64,000 nucleotides of DNA from assembly GCA_019155205.2 (NCBI GenBank), contig JAHNZQ020000010.1:1729010-1793009 (forward strand), in the 5' to 3' direction. The notes beneath the pieces were generated by a model that worked only from the letters and a program-made list of their open reading frames with translations, was not told the origin of the DNA and did not search any database. The position numbers and the translations under genes are program-made. The first letter of the stretch is position 1. Each line of letters begins with the position of its first letter. The stretch comes from Gracilaria vermiculophylla. Its lineage: Eukaryota > Rhodophyta > Florideophyceae > Gracilariales > Gracilariaceae. Positions 55,352 to 64,000 of the stretch are shown in pieces.

Positions 55352-57109
55352 CTACAGAGTCTTTTGGTTGAACTTTTGAGGCAACCGTTGCCTTCTACGG
55401 ATTCTTTCAGGAATACGCAGTCGCCTAACACTGTTCTTTCTGCTAAAGACGTTGCTGAGCCTATCCGAGCGCCATGGCTTCCTTGAAAGACGCTCGGGGG
55501 AGGTGGATGTGCTTTGAAACGTGTTTTCTTTCTCCTTGTCATCCGATGCCTCAATGTTTGTCATTGCTCTGACCTGTTCGATATCCTTTTTACACAGGGG
55601 CCTGGTAGCTGCTGGACTTCCGGAACCAGTTTGTTCGGGAGACGACAGTGAGCTCTGTTCTCGAGAGACCATTGGGAGAATTGGGGCGTTACTGTCAGAA
55701 ACTATTTGTCGGAAGCGAGGTAGTGAAACATTCTGTCTATCGTTGCTTTCTTGAAGTACATTATTAGATTCATTTTCGCCTGAATCCGTCTCTCGTAGAG
55801 GGCTGGGAACCTCATTCATGAGCACATCCTCGTCACTGTCGCTTCCATCATCTGTTGTCGTAGAACCTTCTTCCGAACTCTCTTGTTCATCCGAGGTGCT
55901 CTGATAAGTTAAGTCTTGTTCTTGCTGGCTTTCGTTTGTAGTTTCAGGCTGCTCCCCATCAATCCTGATTTCAGTTGCTGGAATGGGCGTGCAAGTTACT
56001 ACATCTTCCAATGCTGGAACGGAGGCAAGAGGCGCCGCACTCACAAGTAGTGGTGCTCGCTCTCGAATTGACTTTCCAGGAGAGTTCAGAATTAGAACTG
56101 CAGCACTCTGGCGTTGTAAATCATGTCCAACTTCATGCGATACTATTGCACTCTCCGTGAACACGGATGGAAGATGATCTTGTTCTCTTTCAATGCGCAC
56201 ATCGATATCAGCATCGTAGTCCAGCTCGTACATGGAATTGTTGACGTACGATGGCTGCTCATAGTTCGTTTCAATGCCTGTTTCGCTTTCGAACAGAGTG
56301 GGAAGAATTTGTTGCCTAAGGATGGGACTTCTGGGCTGAACAAGGAATTCATCAGTTTGCTCGTATTCTCCATCGAGCAGAGCAGTACCCGACTCTGTGC
56401 CTCCATCACTGGGGGCTTTGTCGACTAGCACCAATGTGTTGGGGAATGTGGCTGTGGTTTCTTCGTGCTCAATCGGATTTTCTCTCGTCCTGATCCCAGC
56501 CACTGATTCAAGGTCATCTGAACATGTCTTCGCATCGTCGAAGTTACCTTCATCATCATCATCATGATTACCATCCTCATTCGTCAAGAGAGCCGCATAA
56601 GTATCTACACATATCCTGCTGTCGTACGTCGCAGATGACAGCGTTGAGATCGATTTGGGCAAGAGAGAAGCTGTGACTTGGTGTGACTCAATGACCGCAG
56701 TAGATCTGGCACTGATAGAATCGATGGAGCTTGGTGTTTCGGTGTTGACGGTGCGTGTCGGACTGTTTGCATCGCTGTTGTACACAATGCTTTCAGTCTT
56801 GAGAAGGTCGTCAGTGCTCGAGGAGACGTCCAACACAGGTATGGCAACAACCTGTTGAGAGGAATCGGGTTTTTTGTGAGACTTGCGTGCTACGCGGCGT
56901 ACTACAAGCACTGTCACTGCAAGACTAATCCCACCAAACCCAGTGATGGCGAAAATCGGCGGAAGAGGCATAATGCTCAACGGCTCTTTCACTGCTTGTG
57001 TTCTTCGTGGCGGTCGACGAGCAGCTGCGGTTGAAGGGTAAGAGCGACAAAAACAAAATCTAGGGAGCCACAGGGTCCGCCGATCGCTTAAGAACACCAG
57101 CCCTACCAT
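55352..57109 (-). CDS. hypothetical acidic single-pass membrane protein
   Basis: A 585-residue single-exon frame starting at ATG 57109; the second Met at about 47 (MPLPPIFAITG) is an alternative start. Residues about 50-70 form one transmembrane helix (IFAITGFGGISLAVTVLVV) followed by RRVARKSHKK, which predicts the long remainder on the cytosolic side. That remainder is Ser/Glu/Asp/Thr-rich and disordered, with an acidic run (SSEEGSTTTDDGSDSDEDV). The C-terminal about 50 residues are strongly basic. No known domain was seen. Codon composition and length favour a real gene. Confidence 0.65.
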   Translation of the reverse strand: MVGLVFLSDRRTLWLPRFCFCRSYPSTAAARRPPRRTQAVKEPLSIMPLPPIFAITGFGGISLAVTVLVVRRVARKSHKKPDSSQQVVAIPVLDVSSSTDDLLKTESIVYNSDANSPTRTVNTETPSSIDSISARSTAVIESHQVTASLLPKSISTLSSATYDSRICVDTYAALLTNEDGNHDDDDEGNFDDAKTCSDDLESVAGIRTRENPIEHEETTATFPNTLVLVDKAPSDGGTESGTALLDGEYEQTDEFLVQPRSPILRQQILPTLFESETGIETNYEQPSYVNNSMYELDYDADIDVRIEREQDHLPSVFTESAIVSHEVGHDLQRQSAAVLILNSPGKSIRERAPLLVSAAPLASVPALEDVVTCTPIPATEIRIDGEQPETTNESQQEQDLTYQSTSDEQESSEEGSTTTDDGSDSDEDVLMNEVPSPLRETDSGENESNNVLQESNDRQNVSLPRFRQIVSDSNAPILPMVSREQSSLSSPEQTGSGSPAATRPLCKKDIEQVRAMTNIEASDDKEKENTFQSTSTSPERLSRKPWRSDRLSNVFSRKNSVRRLRIPERIRRRQRLPQKFNQKTL

Positions 57110-58588
57110 TTGTAGTGAGTCAAAGGGGTTTCAACGGGAACCGCGCATTTTGTCCCACAGCTGTCTTCGGGGAGTTGTGAACAGCGCTGCATGAGGAGGG
57201 ACATGGGGCAACATCGAAACATGCGGTTTGTAGAACCGTTTGAAATGAAAACTACCAGCCCGCTTGCTTGCTGCTGCCTGTAGAACACTATTAGCATCAC
57301 GGGAAAGGTCGCAGTTACTGTAGTATCGACAGCATAAACGTAGTCAAGCTCCATTGGAACGACGGAAAGAATCTTAAGTTCAACAAGATGGCCCAGTAGA
57401 GTATCGTCGAGGAAAAGCAGACGGTTAAAGTAGCGGACGTGCCATTTCGCCCCACCGACACACTACAAAGGTTTCAAATGTCTTCTGGCGTGGGTACAAT
57501 ATATTTGTCGCTCAACGGTGAGAAAAGCATTTGAGCTGGAATAAACTGTCGTTTAAAGGGCCGAGAAGGCTCACTGTTTTCGTCGATTTCGAAATGGGAA
57601 TACATACCAAGATGAGATCAACGTTGGATCGTGGAACTTTGCCGCGGCCATGAACGGGCGCAGCGAATGGGCCTTTAGGGGGGAGGGGGGTTGCTGAGGC
57701 ACCAATTTTGAGGGATTCAAACCACCTAAAACCATGGATGATTATTTTTGGTCGCGACCCTTCAAATGAAAGCAAAGCGCGCAGGTGAGGGCCTGGTTTT
57801 CTCTTTTATGACAGTCTTCGTGTCTCACGGTCTTTCACGGGGTGGAGAGCCCCAACAGTCACAGGGATAATCTCGGTGTTTGTGTTGTGCAACCATCGTG
57901 TTGCCATCCAAAATGGTTTTTTTTCAAACCACGCAAGCTATCTTTGTACTTCGTACTGACCCAATGATCTGCGAATGTATTGTAGCGTTACGTGTTGATG
58001 CGCTCGTTTAAAATTCTTTTCCAAGTTATCAGGTCTCAGAGCGATTCCTCTTGTATTTCATAACTAGGTAGATATTGTACCGGAGCAAGGTATTGCCTGG
58101 GGCATTGCGGTTTACGAGCATGATCATCCATACGGGGGCAAAATGAGTCAGGGTTTTGAAAGCGTTATTTTACAGCATGACTCTAGTGGTCTCAAGGAAC
58201 CTTGCGAAGTCCCAATTCGAGCTCAAAAGACGGTCATCAATCAAAGCATATCGTTTAAGCATTTTCCCTAGGAAGCATTTTAGGCTGTTAGGGGCGTTTA
58301 GAAAGCCCGATGTGTTACACACGAAACAAAGCACTACTAATTCAAAAGAAGTTAAGAGTGTTGCTCTTAAAAGAGTCTCGGCGCAAAGGAGTAGGTACTG
58401 ACACATATCTTGCTCGATTTAACTGCTTCCTTAGGGTTGTTTCCATAGGTGAGGGGCACACTGCAAACCCTTACCAAGTATTCCCCGGTCGCCTTTGATT
58501 CAGTTTAGCACCACAGCTCTTGTCATATCATGATGTGCATTGCAATGAATCTTGAAGTGAATGTCTAACTACTAGTTTTTAGCTCTGA
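57110..58588. other. intergenic region
   Basis: About 1.5 kb of mixed composition, with a G-rich tract (GGGGGGAGGGGGG) near 57678-57690. No gene or RNA recognised. Confidence 0.45.
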
Positions 58589-59671
58589 CTATGTCGGAAA
58601 TGCTCGTTGCAGAGCAAGCTGCGCTGCCAATCTCCTACTATACTCTTCAAGTTTTTGAACGACTGTAGTGAAACGAGCGATGGTGTTTCGTTCTTCTAGA
58701 GCTCTTTGTCGCAAAATAGGTCCAGAGGGAAAAAAGTCCCAGCCGGCAAACGACAAGCCTTGAACTCGACGAGAGAGCATCTCATCGTTTGTGATATCAG
58801 ATATGAAATCTATGGAAGAATAGTTTACTGCCCGGGAAGCAGCTTCCTTCAACTTGTTTTCGAAAAACTTTTTCTTACCCTCAAACGTAGACGGCATATC
58901 TTCATCGGCGGAGGTGTCTTGATACCGTTTCGAATTGCTGGAAAACTGCGATACGTGAGGAGCATCGTTCGACGCTTGCACGGTCTCAGAAGCGGTGTCA
59001 ATCTTCTCTCGGATGGGGTCGATACCAATCTGTATTGATAAAGACACAACGTCACGAAATGCTTGCCAAAAGCGCACCTCCAAGAGGCGCGAAGTAATGA
59101 GTTGGGCTTCTGAAAGAGAATGGTCGTGAAGGCTCTCAAACTTGCCCCGCAAGAAAGGAGACGAAGAGATGAGGCCTAACGTCCTCCCGCGAGCAACAGC
59201 CTCCACATGAACACTGACTCCAACGTTCAAACGTTTCCAATTGCTTACCGAAATGACAGTGCCAATCGCAGCCATAGCCATTCGTTGCGCATCGATAAGC
59301 ACATGAGCGCAACGGTTATCGTATCGCAGCACAACGGCCTCGAACAATGCAAGATAACGCGCTTCGAAAAGATGCAACTGCTTAACTTCACCGGGCATGA
59401 ACACCTGTTCCGGTGGAAATGGAATAGCGGGAATTTTTGCAACAGAGGTGGAATTGAACCAATGATCCCAGTCTATGCGAGCGGGCGCGGTCCGCGTGGG
59501 CTGCTCATCTTCTGAAGGTTGCTGCAGTGAAAATTCTGTGAAGCGATCATCATGTGACATCACCCACGTCGGCACATTGGCCCGTTTCTGCTTGACGCCA
59601 TTCGAAGGCCTACACAATGACAGCCGGTGGGCGCCAACTCGTGGCAGGACGACAGGGATGAAAAGCGCCAT
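58589..59671 (-). CDS. LON substrate-binding-domain protein, probably plastid
   Basis: A 360-residue protein from ATG 59671. The LON N-terminal domain begins at about 83 (IPAIPFPPEQVFMPGEVKQLHLFEARYLALFE) and runs to about 210. No AAA+ ATPase or Ser-Lys protease domain follows, so this is not Lon protease; plastids and cyanobacteria carry such stand-alone LON-domain proteins of unclear role. The C-terminal third contains a predicted coiled coil near the end (LEERNTIARFTTVVQKLEEYSRRL). The first 45 residues are basic and could be a transit peptide, uncertain. It lies 272 bp downstream of the cytochrome b561 gene on the same strand. Confidence 0.8.
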   Translation of the reverse strand: MALFIPVVLPRVGAHRLSLCRPSNGVKQKRANVPTWVMSHDDRFTEFSLQQPSEDEQPTRTAPARIDWDHWFNSTSVAKIPAIPFPPEQVFMPGEVKQLHLFEARYLALFEAVVLRYDNRCAHVLIDAQRMAMAAIGTVISVSNWKRLNVGVSVHVEAVARGRTLGLISSSPFLRGKFESLHDHSLSEAQLITSRLLEVRFWQAFRDVVSLSIQIGIDPIREKIDTASETVQASNDAPHVSQFSSNSKRYQDTSADEDMPSTFEGKKKFFENKLKEAASRAVNYSSIDFISDITNDEMLSRRVQGLSFAGWDFFPSGPILRQRALEERNTIARFTTVVQKLEEYSRRLAAQLALQRAFPT

Positions 59672-59943
59672 GAAGACTTGAGTGGAGAGAACCTACTGAT
59701 TCGACGGCTGCGGAGCAGCGAGAGAGAATGAGGGGGTGGCCATGCGACAGTGCGGTTACCGACGTGTGTCCATGCCGCGTTGCCGTTCGTAGCTCGGGCG
59801 CGCTGCAAAACGCCCAAATACTCTGCGTGTCAAGCGCGCTGCACCTCGACCACACGTGCACGCCGTGCAGATCCTGACATTCGGAGCAGCAAAATGCCAT
59901 CATTCACGCTTGTCCATTTACGTTCAAACTTTTCAAGCGCTTG

Positions 59944-60687
59944 CTACAGTACCATCGCCACGTCTTTCTTATCGCCTGCAGTCTTTTCCCGAATGCGTTC
60001 ATCCATAACACTCGCCGCAAATCTTCTGTCCTGCTCTCTACTTACAAGTACGCACACGACTCCGGACCCAACACACATGGTTGCAACACCCAAAATACCA
60101 GCAGTCACAACTTTAAACTGCCATACATTCTTGGCAATCCGCCCCAGATTCATCTGCATCTCCGCAAACCCAACAGTCATACTGACAAACGCCATCAGAC
60201 AGACTATGATACCCCCTAATCGATGAGACCTACCCAACAAACCAATTCCGTTCCATTGAACGCATACAGTCGACGTTAGGCCTGCTATGATGTTACCCTT
60301 CATGAGAAAGATTGTGCCAAGTCCCAGCCAGCTGTGCAGGGAATAGAAGTTTGGCTTGGCTTGTTGTACATGGCTTGAATACGCGACGCTGATGGCCACG
60401 GAGAGCACCACAAACGTAATCACCATACAGAAGCCGTGCACCACCTTTATGCGCCAATCACGTGTTTGGCCGTTTCCATGCCGCGATGGCTGCTGCACCA
60501 ACACACCGGGTGTCAAAACAGCCAGCACCGCGCCGGATGCCAGAATGGGATGCCAGTTGAACAGCCGCGAACCGTCTGCTCCCAGCCCACCTAACGCCAA
60601 CAATGTCCATAACAGAGTGAGAATCCATATGGTGTACGATGTGGCCAGCAACGCCCAGAATGCATGTGATGCTGCTGGACGTGCCAT
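59944..60687 (-). CDS. cytochrome b561 family transmembrane electron carrier
   Basis: A 247-residue protein; ATG 60687 is used because the longer frame opens with TTG. About six hydrophobic helices are seen. The four conserved heme-ligand His occur at 46 (FNWHP), 84 (KVVHG), 118 (YSLHSWLGL) and 155 (GRSHRLGG), with the family spacing that binds two hemes. These proteins pass electrons across a membrane, often from ascorbate, to reduce monodehydroascorbate or ferric iron outside. The target membrane (plasma, vacuolar or other) is not clear from the sequence. The C-terminal tail is short and charged. Single exon. Confidence 0.9.
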   Translation of the reverse strand: MARPAASHAFWALLATSYTIWILTLLWTLLALGGLGADGSRLFNWHPILASGAVLAVLTPGVLVQQPSRHGNGQTRDWRIKVVHGFCMVITFVVLSVAISVAYSSHVQQAKPNFYSLHSWLGLGTIFLMKGNIIAGLTSTVCVQWNGIGLLGRSHRLGGIIVCLMAFVSMTVGFAEMQMNLGRIAKNVWQFKVVTAGILGVATMCVGSGVVCVLVSREQDRRFAASVMDERIREKTAGDKKDVAMVL

Positions 60688-61032
60688 CTGCAAAAATGTG
60701 GCGCTCTCTACGAAAGCACTGATTGCTAATCAATCAGGCCAGTCCTTGTGCAAAGCAGACCTGTGAACCTGATTCTTGGTAGGGTGTGCAAGTGTGCAAA
60801 AAGGGCCGGCAGAGAGAAAAGGGAACAATCTGAGCGTAACTGTTTGAATTGTGGTGCAGCGCGGGCGCAGGGGCGCTCGCAGGTTGGAGCGGCGCACGGG
60901 CTGTATGATGAGCAACGACTGGAATCAACAACAGCGCATCACTAAAGCGGGAGTTCAAAAGGCGGATGTTCGAATGCAACGGGCACGCTGTCAAATTCGG
61001 AGCAGGTGGTAACGCACCGTGGCGTGGCGGCC
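60688..61032. promoter_or_regulatory. spacer upstream of the cytochrome b561 gene
   Basis: 345 bp between the PPIL3-like stop and the b561 start, both on the minus strand. It contains a palindromic GATTGCTAATCAATC near 60721-60735. No clear TATA box. Confidence 0.35.
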
Positions 61033-61545
61033 TCATTTCACGTCATAAGCAATCGAACCATCTGCAAAGGGATTGGCGTGAATGGTGACAGAGCGCACCA
61101 AAACTGGTGATACTGGACGGTTTTCTTGGCATTCGACGGCGGCAATTCGGCGCACGGCGTCCATGCCGTGTATAACGCGACCGACGATGGTGCAAGTGCC
61201 ATCCAGATGCGACGCCTTCCCCAGCGTGATGAAGAACTGGCTGCCTACGCCCTTGGAGCTGGCGCGGCCAGAGTTTGCGAAGGCCACCATGCCGGGCTGG
61301 TCAAAGTTGAGGCGGGGGTGGATCTCATCAGGGAGCCGCTTGGCAAAAGCGGCACGCGAGACATTGCCGGCGCCCGTTGGGTCACCAGCTTGCACGATGA
61401 AGCCCGCAATCACACGGTGGAACGGGGTGCCGTCGTACTTGCCACTCGCGCACAGCGCGAGAAAGTTAGCGGCCGAGCGCGGAACGAGGCGACAGAACAG
61501 CTCCACTTTGATAAGGCCGCAATCGGTTGCCAACGTTAGGCTCAT
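61033..61545 (-). CDS. PPIL3: PPIL3-like cyclophilin
   Basis: A 170-residue peptidyl-prolyl isomerase from ATG 61545; a longer frame upstream opens with GTG and is not homologous. It starts MSLTLATDCGLIKVELFC and reads NFLALCASGKYDGTPFHRVIAGFIVQAGDPTGAG, then GSQFFIT. Catalytic Arg is 44. The end VTIHANPFA is the PPIL3 hallmark. PPIL3 is a spliceosome-associated cyclophilin in animals and fungi. The tryptophan that binds cyclosporin is His here (KASHLDG). An insert of three residues (ANSGRASSKGVGSQ) lengthens the loop before SQFF. Shares a divergent promoter with the RING gene. Confidence 0.9.
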   Translation of the reverse strand: MSLTLATDCGLIKVELFCRLVPRSAANFLALCASGKYDGTPFHRVIAGFIVQAGDPTGAGNVSRAAFAKRLPDEIHPRLNFDQPGMVAFANSGRASSKGVGSQFFITLGKASHLDGTCTIVGRVIHGMDAVRRIAAVECQENRPVSPVLVRSVTIHANPFADGSIAYDVK

Positions 61546-62068
61546 CACGCCACGCCGGCAACAGCCCTCGAGACCGCGCGCGAGGCGGCGGAGAAACGGC
61601 GCCCACCGTACGCAAGGTTTCACCGGCCCGAAATCAACGCACACGCGTATCTCGCCAAGCGCGCTGACAAGCTTACACGTCACTTACAGGGCTGCGCGCT
61701 CGCAGGGGACGTGAGCCCGTGGCGGGACCCAGTGGGAGCGCACCAAGTCGTGCGCGCCACTGGGGCACCGGACACAGTGGCCAATGGCGGCGCCGGAAGT
61801 CGCGTCGGCTCGTCGGCCACAATGCGCGCGCGCAACTTTCTGTGCCACTTGCATCTTGGTTCTACGCGTTTGCCGCCCCTGTACGTGTTCCCCCTGAAGA
61901 ACGCCCATATCTTCGTTGCTGACCGAGCCCTTGCTTCCCGTGCTCACTCCTCCTCCGCCCTGCTCTCTGCATTGCGCTCTCCTCTGCGCTCCTCTCTCTG
62001 GTCTCTGCCTACGCTCTATCTCCCACCGCTCTCCCACCCCGCTCTGGTGCCCTATTAGCCTTATTGCC
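61546..62068. promoter_or_regulatory. bidirectional promoter, PPIL3-like / RING-H2 gene
   Basis: 523-bp divergent spacer with elevated GC and a pyrimidine-rich stretch (about 61935-62045) before the RING ATG. No TATA box seen. Confidence 0.45.
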
Positions 62069-62524
62069 ATGGGTGTTTCTTGGTCCTCCGTCTCTGATTG
62101 TCTTGGTGATATTTCTGGCTCCTCCAGCACTCGCTACAACCGCGTGCCGCCATCTAGGCGCGTCGAGCAGTCGTCTACCAATTCTAGGAGCGAGAGAGCC
62201 GCTCTTCGTCAACGATGCATCAACGAGGAGAAGCACCTGTCCATTTCGGTTGCTTCACCGGGCGCAGCCATCGCCCCCCCACCTCCCCCGTTAATACCGG
62301 ACTCCAACGCCGTGTACAACCTCCTCGATGATGAAGATGAGGATGTCTGCCCCACTTGCCTTGAGATATACGAGAAGGATAACCCCAAGATTCTCTCACG
62401 ATGTGGCCATGCCTTTCATCTGCAATGCATTGTCGCATGGGAGACAAGGAGTGGTACAAGGTTCTGTCCTATCTGCGCAAAACTCATGGAATATGTTGAA
62501 GCTGATAAGCTGCAATCATCCTGA
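62069..62524 (+). CDS. RING-H2 E3 ubiquitin ligase, probably N-myristoylated
   Basis: A 151-residue protein; ATG 62069 is the first in frame. The C-terminal RING-H2 (about 92-136) reads EDVCPTCLEIYEKDNPKI...CGHAFHLQCI...CPIC, with the C-x2-C, C-x-H-x2-H-x2-C and C-x2-C ligands all present. This pattern matches the small plant group around At3g02290. MGVSWS at the start has Gly2 and Ser6, a myristoylation signal, so membrane attachment is likely. The middle is Ser/Pro-rich and then acidic (LLDDEDEDV). It would pass ubiquitin from an E2 to an unknown substrate. Confidence 0.88.
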   Translation: MGVSWSSVSDCLGDISGSSSTRYNRVPPSRRVEQSSTNSRSERAALRQRCINEEKHLSISVASPGAAIAPPPPPLIPDSNAVYNLLDDEDEDVCPTCLEIYEKDNPKILSRCGHAFHLQCIVAWETRSGTRFCPICAKLMEYVEADKLQSS

Positions 62525-64000
62525 CTTCGTCATCCAAATCCCCCAAACTTCCTCTTTTCAACTCATCCACTCTCTCCTTTGCAAAATACAGTTAGGCACA
62601 CGCCATCTGTCGCTCTTTCCACATGTCTTGTATTTGTACGGTATACTTTGGCGTCTTTATATTACTCGTTCGTACCTCCCCTTCCGATATGCCCTCCGTC
62701 GCTGCAATCCACACACTGTCCGAGTCGTTTCTCTAACCTACTGACTGGGACGCATACGGCGCCGATTATCACCGCTGATGTGATATATTCATTGTACATA
62801 CCGACTGTTGCCTTTTAACAAAGCAATCTCAATGGAACGCAAAAGCTTTATGTAGTTCTCATGGATCTGCCCTTTCTATCGCCACTATTTTTTGCCCTTT
62901 CTCACATTCTTTGCTTCGTGGCCGTCTGTCAAGTGCAACTGGTGGAGAAACATGTTTTGAAATGTACGCACTTTTCTTTTTGTTAGAATTCTGCTACAGT
63001 GTCCTACGGTATTATCATGCTCGTGAACCCAACTGTGGTTTGGTGAGGATGACTGGATTAACACATTAACCCAAGCCGTGCCGTCATCTTCACGTCACCG
63101 TCCACGGAAAGCGAAGAGATATTTTTTCTGTTATTCCACACTCCGCTTGTGCCTTGTTGTCACCCACAAGGGACGCGTGTTGAAGGCCAAGCTGTTGGGG
63201 TCTGGAACACGATAAATGCGAACATAAGATGTTGAAGACCAAGTTGAGGACCTGAGCTACGCCATGGGACAGCACCCTGTCTTTCGGCGCCCAAAACTTC
63301 ATATCAGTGGCGAAGTCAAAATTTCGACACGTCTACTATTTTCCTGTGGAAGAATGAACCAGACAAAAACACGGGATTCCCAATTTCGCCTTGACGCGAA
63401 CCTTGTTTGGGCAAAGAACATGATGGAGACATCTTTTGTTGTCCACTGGTGAAGTTCAACAAGCATTCTGTGCATGGGACTGATTTTTAACGTGCGCACT
63501 ATGGAAAGTTGTGTTGGGAACATCTGAGATTATCATCTCGGCGCTCGGCTGAGTTTTCTTTGCAACACTAGTTGTTTTCTCTGTTGGTCCTCCTTGCTGG
63601 GACATTGGTGTGTACTGTTGAGAAGAAATCCATTTGTAGTGATGATAGGGTAGTTTGTTTGTACACGTTAACATTTGCTTCATTTCGCCACTCATAAACA
63701 CTGATGTAGAGATCATATGAAGATTTCATTTCCCTTAGGGTATGAACCTCTTTTGAAGTGCCAAGGAAGTGTGAGCATGTTGCACACGAGACATCCTTGC
63801 TCTGTCTCCGAGCGTTCCGCATATGAGGGAGCATACCGCTAATGATTAATACACGCTTACATTTATCCCACGTCAGAGGGGCCAGCTGGAGGTCGGTCTG
63901 AATGAACCTCGACCGAGTGCCTCTGTAAGTTTGCAACAGAAGCATGTGTTAAACCGCCTCGGATTGAATCCATTTCGTGGGCACAATGTACCTTGCAATG
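62525..64000. other. intergenic to window end
   Basis: About 1.5 kb, pyrimidine-rich just after the RING gene, then AT-rich. Short open frames on the minus strand (for example 63456-63716, 63568-63945) show no motif. No RNA gene recognised. Confidence 0.4.

Noticed and set aside
57103..57354. 83-codon minus-strand frame upstream of the acidic membrane protein
   Set aside because: No motif, and it overlaps the start of a better-supported gene in a different frame.
59440..59470. B-box match GGTTCAATTCC on the minus strand
   Set aside because: It lies inside the LON-domain coding sequence and has no A box at the expected distance.

Overview
The window is nuclear DNA of a photosynthetic eukaryote. 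Genes lie on both strands with monocistronic spacing, and several have short GT-AG introns of about 60-180 bp. No bacterial operon signals are seen. A plastid is implied by a Tic22-like import factor, a PrfA-type release factor and two proteins whose leaders look like transit peptide plus twin-arginine lumen signal. Their N-termini carry Phe residues of the sort known from red-algal and glaucophyte transit peptides. Few introns, single-bromodomain BET architecture and long repeat-bearing gaps fit a mesophilic red alga best. That assignment is an inference, because no phycobilisome or rRNA gene is present.

Layout. 0-4.4 kb: an AT-rich stretch with a broken piggyBac-type transposase and one copy of a palindromic repeat, then a GC-rich promoter region. 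4.4-15.9 kb: a BET bromodomain protein, a small membrane protein, a very large Sel1 + armadillo protein and a Sey1/RHD3-like GTPase. 16.4-24.3 kb: an extremely GC-rich block with MAT1 (TFIIH/CAK), REV7 (HORMA), an F-box protein, an unrecognised 559-residue protein and the Rab geranylgeranyltransferase alpha subunit. 24.5-26.5 kb: a PAK-like kinase with two CRIB-like motifs. 27.8-35.4 kb: plastid PrfA, a pseudouridine synthase, a lumenal pentapeptide-repeat protein and Tic22. 37.8-38.4 kb: a retrotransposon relic. 38.4-43.7 kb: two unrecognised proteins. 46.6-49.4 kb: the ESCRT-III subunit VPS2/CHMP2 and a lumenal cyclophilin of six exons. 49.7-52.5 kb: an unrecognised spliced coding region and a broken cysteine-rich gene. 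54.9 kb: the second, inverted copy of the palindromic repeat. 55.3-62.5 kb: an acidic membrane protein, a LON-domain protein, cytochrome b561, a PPIL3-like cyclophilin and a RING-H2 ligase.

The genes are mostly housekeeping and do not form one pathway. Loose groupings are plastid proteins (27.8-49.4 kb), nuclear DNA/transcription factors (4.4 and 16.4-18 kb) and membrane-traffic proteins (Sey1-like, Rab GGTase alpha, VPS2). The most unusual points are the RING-less MAT1, the Sey1-like GTPase without membrane hairpin, the tandem-CRIB kinase, a 24-nt microexon, the inverted pair of 51-bp palindromes and a GC spike centred on divergent promoters. Several coding regions were resolved by reading splice sites by eye. 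No database search was possible, so family names rest on recognised motifs.
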